From JAGNHN01 sp964590645 (GTDB lineage Bacteria > Bacteroidota > Bacteroidia > Bacteroidales > JAGNHN01), in the NCBI GenBank assembly GCA_964590645.1, contig CAZPYJ010000003.1, positions 62,001 through 126,000 of the forward strand: a stretch of 64,000 nt of DNA. The letters run 5' to 3'. Below the pieces are notes generated by a model. It searched no databases. It was not told the origin of the DNA and saw only the letters and a program-made list of their open reading frames with translations. Of this stretch, positions 34,018 to 42,874 are shown piece by piece. Position numbers and translations under genes: made by a program. Numbering within the stretch: the first letter of the stretch is position 1; the number at the start of each line of letters is the position of its first letter.

Positions 34018-35520
34018 ATGAAAGAAAGCATTGAAATGAATCCCAATCCCCTGGTGCAGTACCTGAATAAACCTGCCTCGGCATTTACCAAAGCAGACCT
34101 GATGAGCTTCATCGAGGATCATAACATTGAAGCGGTCAACTTTCGCTATGTTGGAGGGGATGGACGCCTGAAGACTTTGAATTTCATCATCCAGAGCCGC
34201 GATCACCTGGATCAGATCCTTAGCTCCGGGGAGCGGGTGGATGGCTCCAGCCTGTTCTCCCATATTGAAGCCGGCAGCAGCGATCTCTATGTTGTACCCC
34301 GTTACCGCACTGCCTTTGTCAATCCCTTCTCCCATATTCCGGCCGTGGATATCCTTTGTTCCTATTTTGATAAAGATGGAAACCCCCTGGAAAGTGCCCC
34401 GGAATACATCCTGGCTAAAGCTGTGCTTGCCTTGAATAAGGAGACCGGCCTGGATATTGAGATGATGGGCGAGTTGGAGTACTATGTGATCAGCGAAGAA
34501 GATGAGCTGTATGTGGCGGATGATCAGCGTGGGTATCACGAAGGCACACCCTTTACCAAGTTTGAGGAGTTCCGTGCGGAAGCAATGGCTGCCATTGCCT
34601 CGGTGGGAGGCCTGATCAAATACGGCCATTCCGAAGTAGGGAATTTCAATGTAAATGGACTGGAATATGAGCAGAATGAGATAGAGTTTCTTCCCACCAA
34701 CCCTCAGGATGCCGCCGATCAACTGGTGATTGCCAAATGGATTCTGCGAACCCTGGGCCATCGTTACGGAGTAACGGTCACCTTTGCACCAAAAATCACA
34801 GCCGGAAAAGCAGGAAGCGGAATGCACGTGCACCTGAAACTAATGAAAGACGGAAAAAACGTGATGCTGGAAGATGGAAAGCTGTCTGCAACGGCCCGCA
34901 AAGGCATTGCCGGAATGCTTGAACTGGCTCCTTCCCTCACCGCTTTTGGCAATACCAATCCAATGTCCTACTTCCGCCTGGTGCCCCATCAGGAAGCCCC
35001 CACCAATATCTGCTGGGGGGATAGGAACCGGAGTGTATTGGTAAGGGTACCCCTGGGTTGGTCTGGCGTGAAGGATATGCTTAAACAGGTGAATCCTCTT
35101 GAAGCAGACTTTAGCGGAGAACATACTGATAAGCAAACCGTTGAACTGCGTTCACCCGACGGGAGTGCAGACATCTACCTTCTGCTGGCTGGCATTTGCG
35201 TAGCCCTGCGGCACGGCCTGACGATGAAAAATGCACTGGAGATTGCGGAAAAGACCTATGTGGACGTCAACATTTTCCACGAGGAGTTCAAAAGCACGAT
35301 GGAACGCCTTTGTCATCTTCCGGCCTCCTGCGCCGAGTCGGCCAACTGCCTTGAAGAGCAAAGTGAAATCTACCAGGCGCATCAGGTATTTCCCAAGGGT
35401 ACACTCGAGCAGCTTGCAGCGAAGCTAAGGCGTTATCAGGATGCCAACCTGAGAGAGGAATTGAATGCCAATCCGGAAGAAATCCTGAAATTGGTGCATA
35501 CTTATTTCCACTGCGGATAA
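34018..35520 (+). CDS. Glutamine synthetase family protein
   Basis: A 501-residue member of the glutamine synthetase superfamily, which makes glutamine from glutamate, ammonia and ATP, or a related gamma-glutamyl ligase. It has the beta-grasp N-domain (about 25-115), then catalytic motifs MGELEYYV, NGLEYEQNEIEFL (metal-binding Glu), GSGMHVHLKL (ATP/metal loop), RNRSVLVRVP (Arg loop) and ELRSPDGSADIYLLLAG. The last differs from the RxPDxxANPYL of classic GlnA, and no adenylylation-site Tyr is obvious, so the exact substrate is uncertain. The start at 34018 follows the promoter; an in-frame ATG at 33949 lies inside it. A strong terminator follows. Confidence 0.85.
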   Translation: MKESIEMNPNPLVQYLNKPASAFTKADLMSFIEDHNIEAVNFRYVGGDGRLKTLNFIIQSRDHLDQILSSGERVDGSSLFSHIEAGSSDLYVVPRYRTAFVNPFSHIPAVDILCSYFDKDGNPLESAPEYILAKAVLALNKETGLDIEMMGELEYYVISEEDELYVADDQRGYHEGTPFTKFEEFRAEAMAAIASVGGLIKYGHSEVGNFNVNGLEYEQNEIEFLPTNPQDAADQLVIAKWILRTLGHRYGVTVTFAPKITAGKAGSGMHVHLKLMKDGKNVMLEDGKLSATARKGIAGMLELAPSLTAFGNTNPMSYFRLVPHQEAPTNICWGDRNRSVLVRVPLGWSGVKDMLKQVNPLEADFSGEHTDKQTVELRSPDGSADIYLLLAGICVALRHGLTMKNALEIAEKTYVDVNIFHEEFKSTMERLCHLPASCAESANCLEEQSEIYQAHQVFPKGTLEQLAAKLRRYQDANLREELNANPEEILKLVHTYFHCG

Positions 35521-35540
35521 GAACAGGTTTTTCTATTCTT

Positions 35541-35591
35541 GCGCCATATTGGCAGCTGGTTTTTTATTTAGCTGCCTATATGGCGCTTTTC
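35541..35591 (+). terminator. Rho-independent terminator of the glutamine synthetase-like gene
   Basis: GCGCCATATTGGCAGCT pairs with AGCTGCCTATATGGCGC (one mismatch) around a T-rich 12-nt loop, followed by TTTT. The near-symmetry could make it act in both directions. Confidence 0.88.
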
Positions 35592-35692
35592 TTTGCCTGA
35601 AAATGTCGTTTTCCGGGAGTGGTACAAGCTTTGACCTGTGCAGGTCGAATGTATCACCGATGTTTAACTAAAATGTATAGGAGGACCTTAAA

Positions 35693-36112
35693 ATGACATT
35701 AATGCGTTTAAACAACCCGTACACCGTTTCCCGTCTGTTTAACGACTTTTTCAACGACAGGAATCAGGACCTTGAGCAGGAGCATAACTGGAAGCCCCTG
35801 GCCAATGTGGTGGAAATGGATGACCGTTTTGAGCTGGAGCTGGCTGTGCCCGGGATGGAGAAGAAGGACTTTAACATCTCCATTGAAAAAGATATGCTGA
35901 GTATTTCGGCAGAGCAGAAAATGGAGAAGAAAGAGGAAGAGCAGAACTACAGCCGCAGGGAGTTTTTCTACGGAAAATTCTGCAGATCCTTCAGCCTTCC
36001 GGAAAGCGTGGATCGCGAGAAGATCACTGCCGAATACCAGAATGGCATTCTGAAGTTGCAGCTCCCCAAGATGGAGAAAGAAACGCTCAAGAGACTGGTG
36101 AAGGTTTCTTAA
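35693..36112 (+). CDS. Hsp20/alpha-crystallin family small heat-shock protein
   Basis: A 139-residue ATP-independent chaperone that holds unfolding proteins. The alpha-crystallin domain spans about 33-135, from NVVEMDDRFELELAVPGMEK to YQNGILKLQLPK, with the conserved GILKLQLPK segment (the GxLxxxxP signature). The N-terminus is short and Phe/Asn-rich, typical of this family. A strong Shine-Dalgarno (AGGAGG, 35679-35684) precedes the ATG, unusual in this phylum, where leaders are often AU-rich, and it fits high induced expression. A terminator follows the stop. No CIRCE element was seen. Confidence 0.93.
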   Translation: MTLMRLNNPYTVSRLFNDFFNDRNQDLEQEHNWKPLANVVEMDDRFELELAVPGMEKKDFNISIEKDMLSISAEQKMEKKEEEQNYSRREFFYGKFCRSFSLPESVDREKITAEYQNGILKLQLPKMEKETLKRLVKVS

Positions 36113-36128
36113 GCAGCGTGGAGTGGGA

Positions 36129-36162
36129 TAAAAGCCTGGCCTGAGGGCCGGGCTTTTTTTTA
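36129..36162 (+). terminator. Rho-independent terminator of hsp20
   Basis: AAGCCTGGCC pairs with GGCCGGGCTT (one mismatch) around TGAG, followed by a run of eight T. Confidence 0.9.
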
Positions 36163-36206
36163 TTTCTCAGAAGGTGGACTGGTGGTAAAGCGAAAGCCTG
36201 CTGGCG

Positions 36207-36254
36207 CGCGATTGCATCGCGTGCCAGGGAGCACTGCGTTTGTAACGCTATTCA
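36207..36254. repeat. Pair of small palindromes downstream of hsp20
   Basis: TGGCGCGCGAT-TGC-ATCGCGTGCCA (imperfect, about 36207-36231) is followed by GCGTT-TGT-AACGC (36237-36249). They look like dispersed intergenic palindromes. They border the broken cytochrome gene and may mark an old insertion or recombination point. Confidence 0.4.
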
Positions 36255-36296
36255 TCAACAGTCATAAATAGTGCAAGTGAACTTTTCCTATAGCAT

Positions 36297-36890
36297 TTAG
36301 CTTTTGCTCGTTGAAAACGAGCGGCCTCCCAGCCCTGTTCCATCGTGGGGGGTCAGGTTAGAACTGCGCACGATGCTCCCATCCTTCAAGGGATACTCAT
36401 TCCCCCCAGCAAAGAGACGTGTTTCATCATACCTTCCTTCCACCATCGGGGTGTGACAATCACCGCAGGAGGACGCCATTGTAAGATACTTACTAAAGGC
36501 TACCTGATCAGAAGGGTCTGGGCGGGGACTGAATTCGGGTTTTTGAGGGATCATCCGTGTAATCAGATTCATTGGAAAGTTAAGTTCGCTTATCGGGACC
36601 TCATTTTCAATTGGATCGAGGGTGCGTAGGTACGCAATGATATCGTAGAAATCTTCAGGATCCAGTTTTCCGTATGCGTGATGCGGCATCAGGGGGAAGA
36701 GGGGGCTGCCATCCCGGCTGACTCCGGCGGTGATGGCGTGGAAGATTTCTCCATCGCTCCAGTCCTCCAGCCAATAGGGAGTCAGGTTGGGGGCATACAG
36801 CTTTCCGGGAAGGCCCTTCTTTTCATCCCATAAGGCGCCTCCCTTTCCCAGGGTGCCGGGTGCAACGGGCTGCGCATAATAATCGTGCAT
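36297..36890 (-). pseudogene. Remnant of a diheme cytochrome c, truncated at both ends
   Basis: The open frame encodes the middle of a secreted diheme cytochrome c: GTLGKGG, NLTPYWLEDWSDGEIFHAITAGV, PLFPLMPHHAYGKL, the second heme site SSCGDCHTPM, and SNLTPHDGTGLG. The signal peptide and first CXXCH expected upstream (about 65 residues) are missing, with a stop codon a few codons before the apparent ATG. The C-terminal portion expected after GTGLG (about 90 residues) is replaced by a few unrelated residues formed by the palindrome CTCGTT-GAA-AACGAG (36307-36321). No export signal remains, so a working cytochrome is not possible. I call it a degraded fragment. Confidence 0.75.
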
Positions 36891-37072
36891 CCTCCCGGAT
36901 TACGGACTGAATCCACTATGGAAAGGGATGGGCATTTTTGAGAGCGGGGAAAGGGATAGGTGAGGTAGAAAAGCGATATGCTCTATGCAAACTGAATGAA
37001 ACTGTATTGGATAAAAAGCTGCTTTTCATTCGGGTACCACAGAGCTGATCGGGAAAGAAAGCTTCGGTTCTG

Positions 37073-38005
37073 TCAGTTCCCTATCACTTCCTTGGCCGAA
37101 ACCTGGTCGCGGGACAGTTGGGCGCGAAGTTCGGAAAGACTACCGAAGCGGCGTTCCTCACGTATGCGGCCCAAAAAGCACACATCGATTTCCATCCCGT
37201 ATATGTCACGGTCAAAATCAAAAATGTGTACCTCAATGGTGACGCTGTGCAAATCGATAGTGGGACGGAAACCAATATTCAGCATTCCCCCGAATTTTTC
37301 CCTGTTTATCTTCACTTCCACCGCATACACGCCCATAGCCGGGATCATTTTCTGCGGATGATCAATCTGAATATTGGCGGTAGGATATCCTATGGTATGC
37401 CCTATGCGGTTTCCATACACCACCTGCCCGCGCACCCGGTATGGATAGCCGAGCATCCGGGCGGCTCCACTTACATCCCCTTCCTCCAGGGTGCCACGGA
37501 TCAGAGAGGAGGACAAAGTTTTCCCTCCCTCAATCAGGGCTTCGGTTTTCAAAACACTGAACCCTAACTCCTCACCCAAAGCCTTCAAAGCTTCAAAACC
37601 ACCCTTTCGATTGCGGCCAAAGCCGTGGTCGTAACCGGCATAATAGCGCTGCATTTGCAAGGGGCCGAAAAGATAGTCGCGCACAAAGTTGCCGTAATCA
37701 AGGCGGGCAAGCTGGTGGGTGAAGGGCATCACCACCAGGTGATCGATCCCGCTGTCTGCAATGCGTTCAATGCGTTCCTCCGGAGTGCAAAGCAGGCGAA
37801 TCTCTGCTGCCCCGGCCGGATCCACCACCTGGCGGGGATGAGGCTCAAAAACCATCACAATAGAAGGCACCCCGTTTTCGCGGGCATCCTCCCTGAGGCT
37901 GTCAAGAATAGCACGGTGACCACGGTGTACGCCATCGAAGGTTCCCATTGTTAAAAAGGGGCGGCAGCGACTGCACACTTCTCTTATATCGTGATGAACC
38001 TCCAT
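37073..38005 (-). CDS. ribF: Bifunctional riboflavin kinase/FAD synthetase
   Basis: Converts riboflavin to FMN and FMN to FAD. The 310-residue protein has the FAD synthetase nucleotidyltransferase domain first, with FLTMGTFDGVHRGHRAIL (GxFDGxHxGH signature, about 18-35) and the ISSTxxR-like SSSLIRGTL. The C-terminal riboflavin kinase domain follows, with RVRGQVVYGNRIGHTIGYPTANI and a GMLNIGFRPT motif. The start at 38005 (MEVHHDIRE) is chosen because longer extensions run over the promoter region of the divergent atpD gene. The length is typical. Confidence 0.93.
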   Translation of the reverse strand: MEVHHDIREVCSRCRPFLTMGTFDGVHRGHRAILDSLREDARENGVPSIVMVFEPHPRQVVDPAGAAEIRLLCTPEERIERIADSGIDHLVVMPFTHQLARLDYGNFVRDYLFGPLQMQRYYAGYDHGFGRNRKGGFEALKALGEELGFSVLKTEALIEGGKTLSSSLIRGTLEEGDVSGAARMLGYPYRVRGQVVYGNRIGHTIGYPTANIQIDHPQKMIPAMGVYAVEVKINREKFGGMLNIGFRPTIDLHSVTIEVHIFDFDRDIYGMEIDVCFLGRIREERRFGSLSELRAQLSRDQVSAKEVIGN

Positions 38006-38144
38006 ATTTTTGTGGATTATCGGCTGCTGATTGGCGCAAAAATAACAAAAACGGTCAAGGGCACACCCCACAATGTATTTCAGCCTCAAACCACATATAC
38101 GCAGCTGAATTCAGCTTTGAACATTATAATAGATGGATAGTTTC

Positions 38145-38152
38145 TATCTTTG
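38145..38152 (+). promoter_or_regulatory. Putative -7 promoter element (TATCTTTG) of atpD
   Basis: Exact TAnnTTTG match, 21 nt before the ATG at 38174. It rules out an in-frame ATG at 38150, which lies inside the element. The -33 region reads ATT, a weak match. Confidence 0.65.
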
Positions 38153-38173
38153 CCGAAATTTGAAGCAAGGAAT

Positions 38174-39682
38174 ATGCCTGAGAACAAAAATGGATCTATT
38201 GCCCAGATCATTGGTGCTGTGGTCGATGTGACTTTTGAACGGGAAGATGATTTACCCCGGATCTATGATGCCCTGGAAGTTTCCGATGAAAGCGGACGTG
38301 TCGTGGTCCTCGAATGCCAGCAGGATATCGGAGAAAATACGATGCGCTGCATTGCGATGGATTCCACCGACGGCCTGAGCCGCGGGATGGAAGTGATCAA
38401 CACCGGGCAGGTGATCTCAATGCCTGTGGGCGAGGAGATCAAGGGACGTCTCTTCAATGTGATCGGACAGCCCATCGACGGATTGAAGTCCGTGGAGAAA
38501 AAAGAAAGCTATCCCATCCACAACGATCCCCCGAAATTCGAAAACCTCTCTACTAAGGAGGAGGTATTGTACACCGGGATCAAGGTGATCGATCTGATTG
38601 AACCCTATTCCAAGGGAGGAAAGATCGGCCTCTTCGGGGGTGCAGGGGTAGGCAAGACGGTGATCATTATGGAGCTGATCAACAACATCGCCAAGGCCTA
38701 TTCCGGAATGTCGGTCTTTGCCGGCGTGGGAGAACGCACCCGTGAAGGGAACGACCTCTTGCGCGAGATGATCGAATCAGGGGTTATCAATTATGGGAAG
38801 GAGTTTCTGGAAGATATGGAAAAGGGCGGATGGGACCTGAGCAAGGTGGATTACGAAGCCCTCGGTAAATCACAGGCAGCCCTGGTGTTCGGACAGATGA
38901 ACGAGCCACCCGGCGCCCGTGCACGCGTGGCCCTATCCGGACTTACCCTGGCAGAATACTTCCGGGACGGGGACAAGAATGAGCCCAGCGGGAAAGATAT
39001 CCTCTTCTTTATCGATAATATCTTCCGCTTCACCCAGGCCGGTTCTGAAGTATCCGCCCTTCTGGGCCGTATGCCCTCTGCCGTTGGATACCAGCCCACC
39101 CTGGCTACTGAAATGGGCCTGATGCAGGAAAGAATTACCTCTACCAAGCGTGGCTCCATTACCTCTGTACAGGCAGTATACGTCCCCGCCGATGACCTTA
39201 CCGACCCGGCTCCGGCCACCACCTTTGCCCACCTGGACGCCACTACAGTGCTAAGCCGGAAAATCGCAGAGCTCGGGATCTATCCCGCTGTGGATCCCCT
39301 GGATTCCACCTCGCGGATTCTCACACCTCAGATTGTCGGAGAAGAGCATTACCGCACCGCACAGCAGGTTAAAGAACTGCTCCAGCGTTACAAGGAACTC
39401 CAGGACATCATCGCCATCCTGGGAATGGATGAACTTTCCGATGAAGATAAGCAAGTGGTGCATCGCGCCCGCCGCGTGCAGCGCTTCCTTTCTCAGCCCT
39501 TCCACGTAGCTGAACAGTTTACCGGCACCCCAGGCGTTTTTGTGAATATTGAAGATACCATCAAGGGCTTCAAAATGATTATGAACGGAGAGGTAGATGC
39601 GTATCCCGAGGCTGCATTTATGCTGGTGGGAACCATTGAAGAGGCCATCGAAAAAGGCAAGAAACTGCTGGCAGATAACTAA
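38174..39682 (+). CDS. atpD: F0F1 ATP synthase beta subunit
   Basis: Catalytic subunit of the F1 sector. The 502-residue protein has Walker A (GGAGVGKTVII), GERTREGNDL, Walker B (DILFFIDNIFRF) and the family signature PAVDPLDSTS. Beta-barrel N-domain and helical C-domain are complete. Bacteroidota commonly encode beta and epsilon in a separate unit from the other ATP synthase subunits, and this is the case here: only atpC follows, and the a, b, c, alpha, gamma and delta genes are absent from the window. A promoter element at 38145 precedes it; atpC starts 7 nt after the stop. Confidence 0.97.
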   Translation: MPENKNGSIAQIIGAVVDVTFEREDDLPRIYDALEVSDESGRVVVLECQQDIGENTMRCIAMDSTDGLSRGMEVINTGQVISMPVGEEIKGRLFNVIGQPIDGLKSVEKKESYPIHNDPPKFENLSTKEEVLYTGIKVIDLIEPYSKGGKIGLFGGAGVGKTVIIMELINNIAKAYSGMSVFAGVGERTREGNDLLREMIESGVINYGKEFLEDMEKGGWDLSKVDYEALGKSQAALVFGQMNEPPGARARVALSGLTLAEYFRDGDKNEPSGKDILFFIDNIFRFTQAGSEVSALLGRMPSAVGYQPTLATEMGLMQERITSTKRGSITSVQAVYVPADDLTDPAPATTFAHLDATTVLSRKIAELGIYPAVDPLDSTSRILTPQIVGEEHYRTAQQVKELLQRYKELQDIIAILGMDELSDEDKQVVHRARRVQRFLSQPFHVAEQFTGTPGVFVNIEDTIKGFKMIMNGEVDAYPEAAFMLVGTIEEAIEKGKKLLADN

Positions 39683-39689
39683 GTGAAGG

Positions 39690-39926
39690 ATGAACCTGCA
39701 AATCATCACACCCGATGCCACCGTGTTTGAAGGAGAAGCCAATCTGGTGCAGCTCCCTGGGATCGATGGATCCTTTGGAATACTCAATCATCACGCTCCC
39801 CTGATTTCTATCCTGAAGGCGGGGAAGGTCAAAATTCAACTACCCGACAAAACGCTGAAATTTATCGAGATCCGTGGCGGAGTAGTGGAAGTATTGAAAG
39901 ACAAGGTGCTGATCCTGGCTGAATGA
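39690..39926 (+). CDS. atpC: F0F1 ATP synthase epsilon subunit, short form
   Basis: A 78-residue epsilon subunit made only of the N-terminal beta-sandwich (LQIITPDATVFEGEANLVQLPG, GSFGILNHHAPLIS, FIEIRGGVVEVLKDKVLILAE). The C-terminal helical hairpin that inhibits ATP hydrolysis in E. coli and Bacillus is absent, as in other Bacteroidota members. Regulation by that hairpin is therefore not expected. It lies 7 nt after atpD and overlaps the next gene by 4 nt (ATGA). Confidence 0.93.
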   Translation: MNLQIITPDATVFEGEANLVQLPGIDGSFGILNHHAPLISILKAGKVKIQLPDKTLKFIEIRGGVVEVLKDKVLILAE

Positions 39927-40597
39927 TGGCTTTCCGGCCCCTGCGCTTTCCTAAGCTTCGTACGCTCCTCCCGGCTGTCCTTATCCTCAGCCTCACCTCC
40001 TGTATAGAAATCACCGAGCAATTATCCCTCGCCCCCGATCGCAGCGGCCGGTATATCCTTTCGGCGGATGCCGGCGCCCTGGCATCCCTTTTAATGATGT
40101 CGGGCAGCCTGGATGAAGAAAGCCTCCACAGCATTGAAAAACAAATGAGGGCTATGGCTGATCAGCTTCAGGATGTGCAAGGACTGAGCGATATCCTTAT
40201 GGATACGGATATCAGGGATGGGCGTCTGTCTCTTGGATTCGGTTTTGCAAATCCGGCAGCCCTGAACCGGGCCCTGTTTGCTCTGTCGGGGATGGAGAAA
40301 AAATGGTTTCTGCCGGGGATGTACAACATAGGGAAGAAGCGGGTGATACGACGGAATATCACCCCTTTCCTGAGACAGGCGGTGAAAGAGGATTTTCCGG
40401 AGTGGGAACAGGCCCGATCCTGGATTGGGCAGATTAGGCTGCAAAGCCGCTGTGAACTGCCCGGCCCTGTAAGCAAAAGCAAGGGGCAGCTCGCAAAGCA
40501 TAAGGGAAATTCAGCACAATTTCAATGGAATGCACTGGAAGTGATGGAGGAAGGCACCAGCCTCAGATACCGACTGCGCTTTGATCCCATCGATTAA
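39923..40597 (+). CDS. Uncharacterised lipoprotein, translationally coupled to atpC
   Basis: A 224-residue protein with a lipoprotein signal (RTLLPAVLILSLTSC, Cys at about residue 27). The mature part begins IEITEQLSLAPDRSGRYILSADAGALASLLMM, resembling proteins of unknown function that open with an EExxxxxDGSG-like strand. A Met- and Gln-rich helical region follows (about 65-100), then a basic C-terminal half. The ATG overlaps the atpC stop (ATGA), so it is co-translated with ATP synthase subunits. I recognise no domain with a known function. A partner in membrane-energy maintenance is conceivable from position only. Confidence 0.7.
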   Translation: MMAFRPLRFPKLRTLLPAVLILSLTSCIEITEQLSLAPDRSGRYILSADAGALASLLMMSGSLDEESLHSIEKQMRAMADQLQDVQGLSDILMDTDIRDGRLSLGFGFANPAALNRALFALSGMEKKWFLPGMYNIGKKRVIRRNITPFLRQAVKEDFPEWEQARSWIGQIRLQSRCELPGPVSKSKGQLAKHKGNSAQFQWNALEVMEEGTSLRYRLRFDPID

Positions 40598-40630
40598 AGT
40601 GAATGATTTTCAAAGCTCCCATAGTTCAAT

Positions 40631-41680
40631 CTATTCTGCATTCTCTCTTTGCTGTTCATCCTGACGCTGATCCCACTGCTGTCGGGCCAGCTCCTGCATA
40701 TTGGGTGCGTGATCTGTCTCGTCCACAATCTCTAAGCCCAGAATGGTTTCGATGATGTCCTCCATTGTAGCTATACCGCTCAGTCCACCGTACTCATCAA
40801 CCAACACGGCAAAATGCTCTCGCCTTGTCAGCAATTGATTGAATAGCGCAGGAACAGGTAGATTTTCATACACCATCCTCACCGGCCGCTTGATATCTCC
40901 CAGGCTTTTGTCAAAATCATCGCGTGCCAGACGATCAAGAACATCATACTTCAGCACAAAACCGGTAATATTGTCCGGCTCATCTTTATATACCGGAATG
41001 CGGGAGAAACTATTAAAATCTTCCCGCGCGAAAAAATCGGAGATCATCATTTCCTCCGGGGCGGTCACCAATACCGTACGGGGGGTCATAATCTCTTTAA
41101 GTTTAATGGTGTTGAGGCTCAGCAGATTCTGTATGATCTTGTTTTCGCTTTCCTCAATCACCCCCTGGTCGGTGCCAATGTCGGCCATAGCAGAAACCTC
41201 CTGACGGTCGATGTAGGGCGTGAGCGTTTTCCCTGTAAGTAAGCGGGTCACGAATTTACTCAGAAACACCAGGGGGTAAGTCAGAATGATCATCCAGCGG
41301 ATAAGCTGCACGGCAAAAGTAAACAGGGATCGCCAATAGGTTGCCCCGATGGTTTTGGGGATGATTTCGCTGAAGATCAGGATGAGCAGGGTGAGGATGG
41401 CAGATACCAGTCCGAAGTAGGCCTCGCCGAAGACCAGCGTGGCCTGCGCTCCCACCCCGGCAGCCCCGACCGTATGAGAGATGGTGTTCATCGTGAGGAT
41501 GGCAGACAAAGGTTGATCTATATCCTCCTTGAAGCTGCGCATACGCAGTGCAGTAGCTGAACCTTCAGTTACTTTGTTTTTAATGAATGACGGACTGACC
41601 GAAAGCAGCACAGCCTCCAATATGGAACAAAGAAAGGAGACAACAAGTGCCAGAAAAAGATAGAGAATCAGCAATGCCAT
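40631..41680 (-). CDS. CNNM-type DUF21-CBS membrane protein, short paralogue
   Basis: A 349-residue CNNM/HlyC-like protein. DUF21 occupies about 1-180 with four helices and the conserved SPSFIKNKVTEGS and FSEIIPKTIGATYW. A CBS pair follows (about 195-315: IMTPRTVLVTAPEEM and VLVDEYGGLSGIATMEDIIETILG). The CorC_HlyC C-terminal domain of the longer paralogue at 22342 is missing, and the protein ends in a Gln/Glu-rich tail (RQQWDQRQDEQQRE). This short form is a known subgroup, so it need not be truncated. Probable role: divalent cation efflux. It is convergent with the lipoprotein gene. Confidence 0.87.
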   Translation of the reverse strand: MALLILYLFLALVVSFLCSILEAVLLSVSPSFIKNKVTEGSATALRMRSFKEDIDQPLSAILTMNTISHTVGAAGVGAQATLVFGEAYFGLVSAILTLLILIFSEIIPKTIGATYWRSLFTFAVQLIRWMIILTYPLVFLSKFVTRLLTGKTLTPYIDRQEVSAMADIGTDQGVIEESENKIIQNLLSLNTIKLKEIMTPRTVLVTAPEEMMISDFFAREDFNSFSRIPVYKDEPDNITGFVLKYDVLDRLARDDFDKSLGDIKRPVRMVYENLPVPALFNQLLTRREHFAVLVDEYGGLSGIATMEDIIETILGLEIVDETDHAPNMQELARQQWDQRQDEQQRENAE

Positions 41681-41836
41681 AGGTGTATGATATCAGAAGC
41701 AGCTTTACAAAGATACATAAGCCTGATACAAGCAGCACATCTCAAACTGCGCATCCTGGATAATCAGGTCAGCAGATCCGCAAACCTGATAAAAATTCAT
41801 TCCGGCAAGGTCTGAAGCCATAAGGTCGAAGGGGAT

Positions 41837-42874
41837 TTACGCACTTTGTTCTCCACGGAGGGATTGCTGAAAATGACGGGCAACACGCGCCTGGTCCGGG
41901 TATTGACCCAGTAAAAACATCAGCTTGGTGACCGCCGACTCTGTAGTGATATCGCCACCACTCAAAACGCCGATCTCCTCCAAAAGGCGGCTGCTGGCGT
42001 ATTTGCCCATCTCTACCGCGCCTCCTTTGCATTGGGTCACATTGCAAATGATCAAGCCCCCGGAAATGGCGTCCGAAAGCATCCGGATGAACCACTCATC
42101 GCTGGGGGCATTGCCCGATCCAAAGGTCTCCAGAATAAGACCCCGCAAACCAGGAATATCCAGGACACTGCGTACCACCGCAGGACTGATGCCCGGGAAG
42201 AGCTTGAGAATAGCCACATTCTCATCCAGCTTCGTATGCAAGCGCAACTTCTTGAAATTGGATTTACGGATGAAGGCGTGATTGTAACGGATATGCACCC
42301 CGGCCTCAGCCAGGACAGGGTAGTTTTCGGAAACAAAAGCATTGAAATCTTCTGCATTGAACTTGGTGGTGCGGTTGCCCCTGAATAATTGGTTCTCAAA
42401 ATACACAACCACTTCCGGTATCACAGGATTGTCTTCCTCGCGAGCGGCGGCAATCTCAATGCTGGTCAGAAAGTTCTCGCGCCCATCCGAACGCACCATC
42501 CCCATCGGGAGCTGCGAACCCGTCAGGATCACCGGCTTATTCAGGTTTTCAAGCATAAAACTCAGCATCGAAGCGGTATATGACATCGTATCGGTGCCGT
42601 GCAGGACGATGAAGCCGTCGTATTCCTCATAATGCTTCGCTATTACCCCGGCCAGCTCTTTCCAGAAAGCCGGTTTCACATCCGAAGAATCTATCAGTGG
42701 ATCAAAGCAATGGTTGTCGATGCGATAATGCACCTTCTCCAAAACAGGGATATACTGGTAGATCTGATCGAAGTTAAAGGGCGACAGGGACCCGGTCCGG
42801 GGATCCTGAATCATTCCGATGGTACCACCGGTGTAAATCACCAGAAGGCTGATATCGCTTTCCATAATATTCAA
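41837..42874 (-). CDS. Type I L-asparaginase
   Basis: Hydrolyses asparagine to aspartate and ammonia. The 345-residue protein has both active-site Thr motifs: LLVIYTGGTIGM (about 10-21) and VLHGTDTMSYTA (about 95-106). The middle also shows GSQLPMGMVRSDGRENF and the C-terminal domain CNVTQCKGGAVEMGKYASS. No signal peptide is present, so it is the cytoplasmic type I enzyme. The ATG overlaps the tatD stop by 4 nt, and the two genes form an operon. Confidence 0.92.
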   Translation of the reverse strand: MNIMESDISLLVIYTGGTIGMIQDPRTGSLSPFNFDQIYQYIPVLEKVHYRIDNHCFDPLIDSSDVKPAFWKELAGVIAKHYEEYDGFIVLHGTDTMSYTASMLSFMLENLNKPVILTGSQLPMGMVRSDGRENFLTSIEIAAAREEDNPVIPEVVVYFENQLFRGNRTTKFNAEDFNAFVSENYPVLAEAGVHIRYNHAFIRKSNFKKLRLHTKLDENVAILKLFPGISPAVVRSVLDIPGLRGLILETFGSGNAPSDEWFIRMLSDAISGGLIICNVTQCKGGAVEMGKYASSRLLEEIGVLSGGDITTESAVTKLMFLLGQYPDQARVARHFQQSLRGEQSA

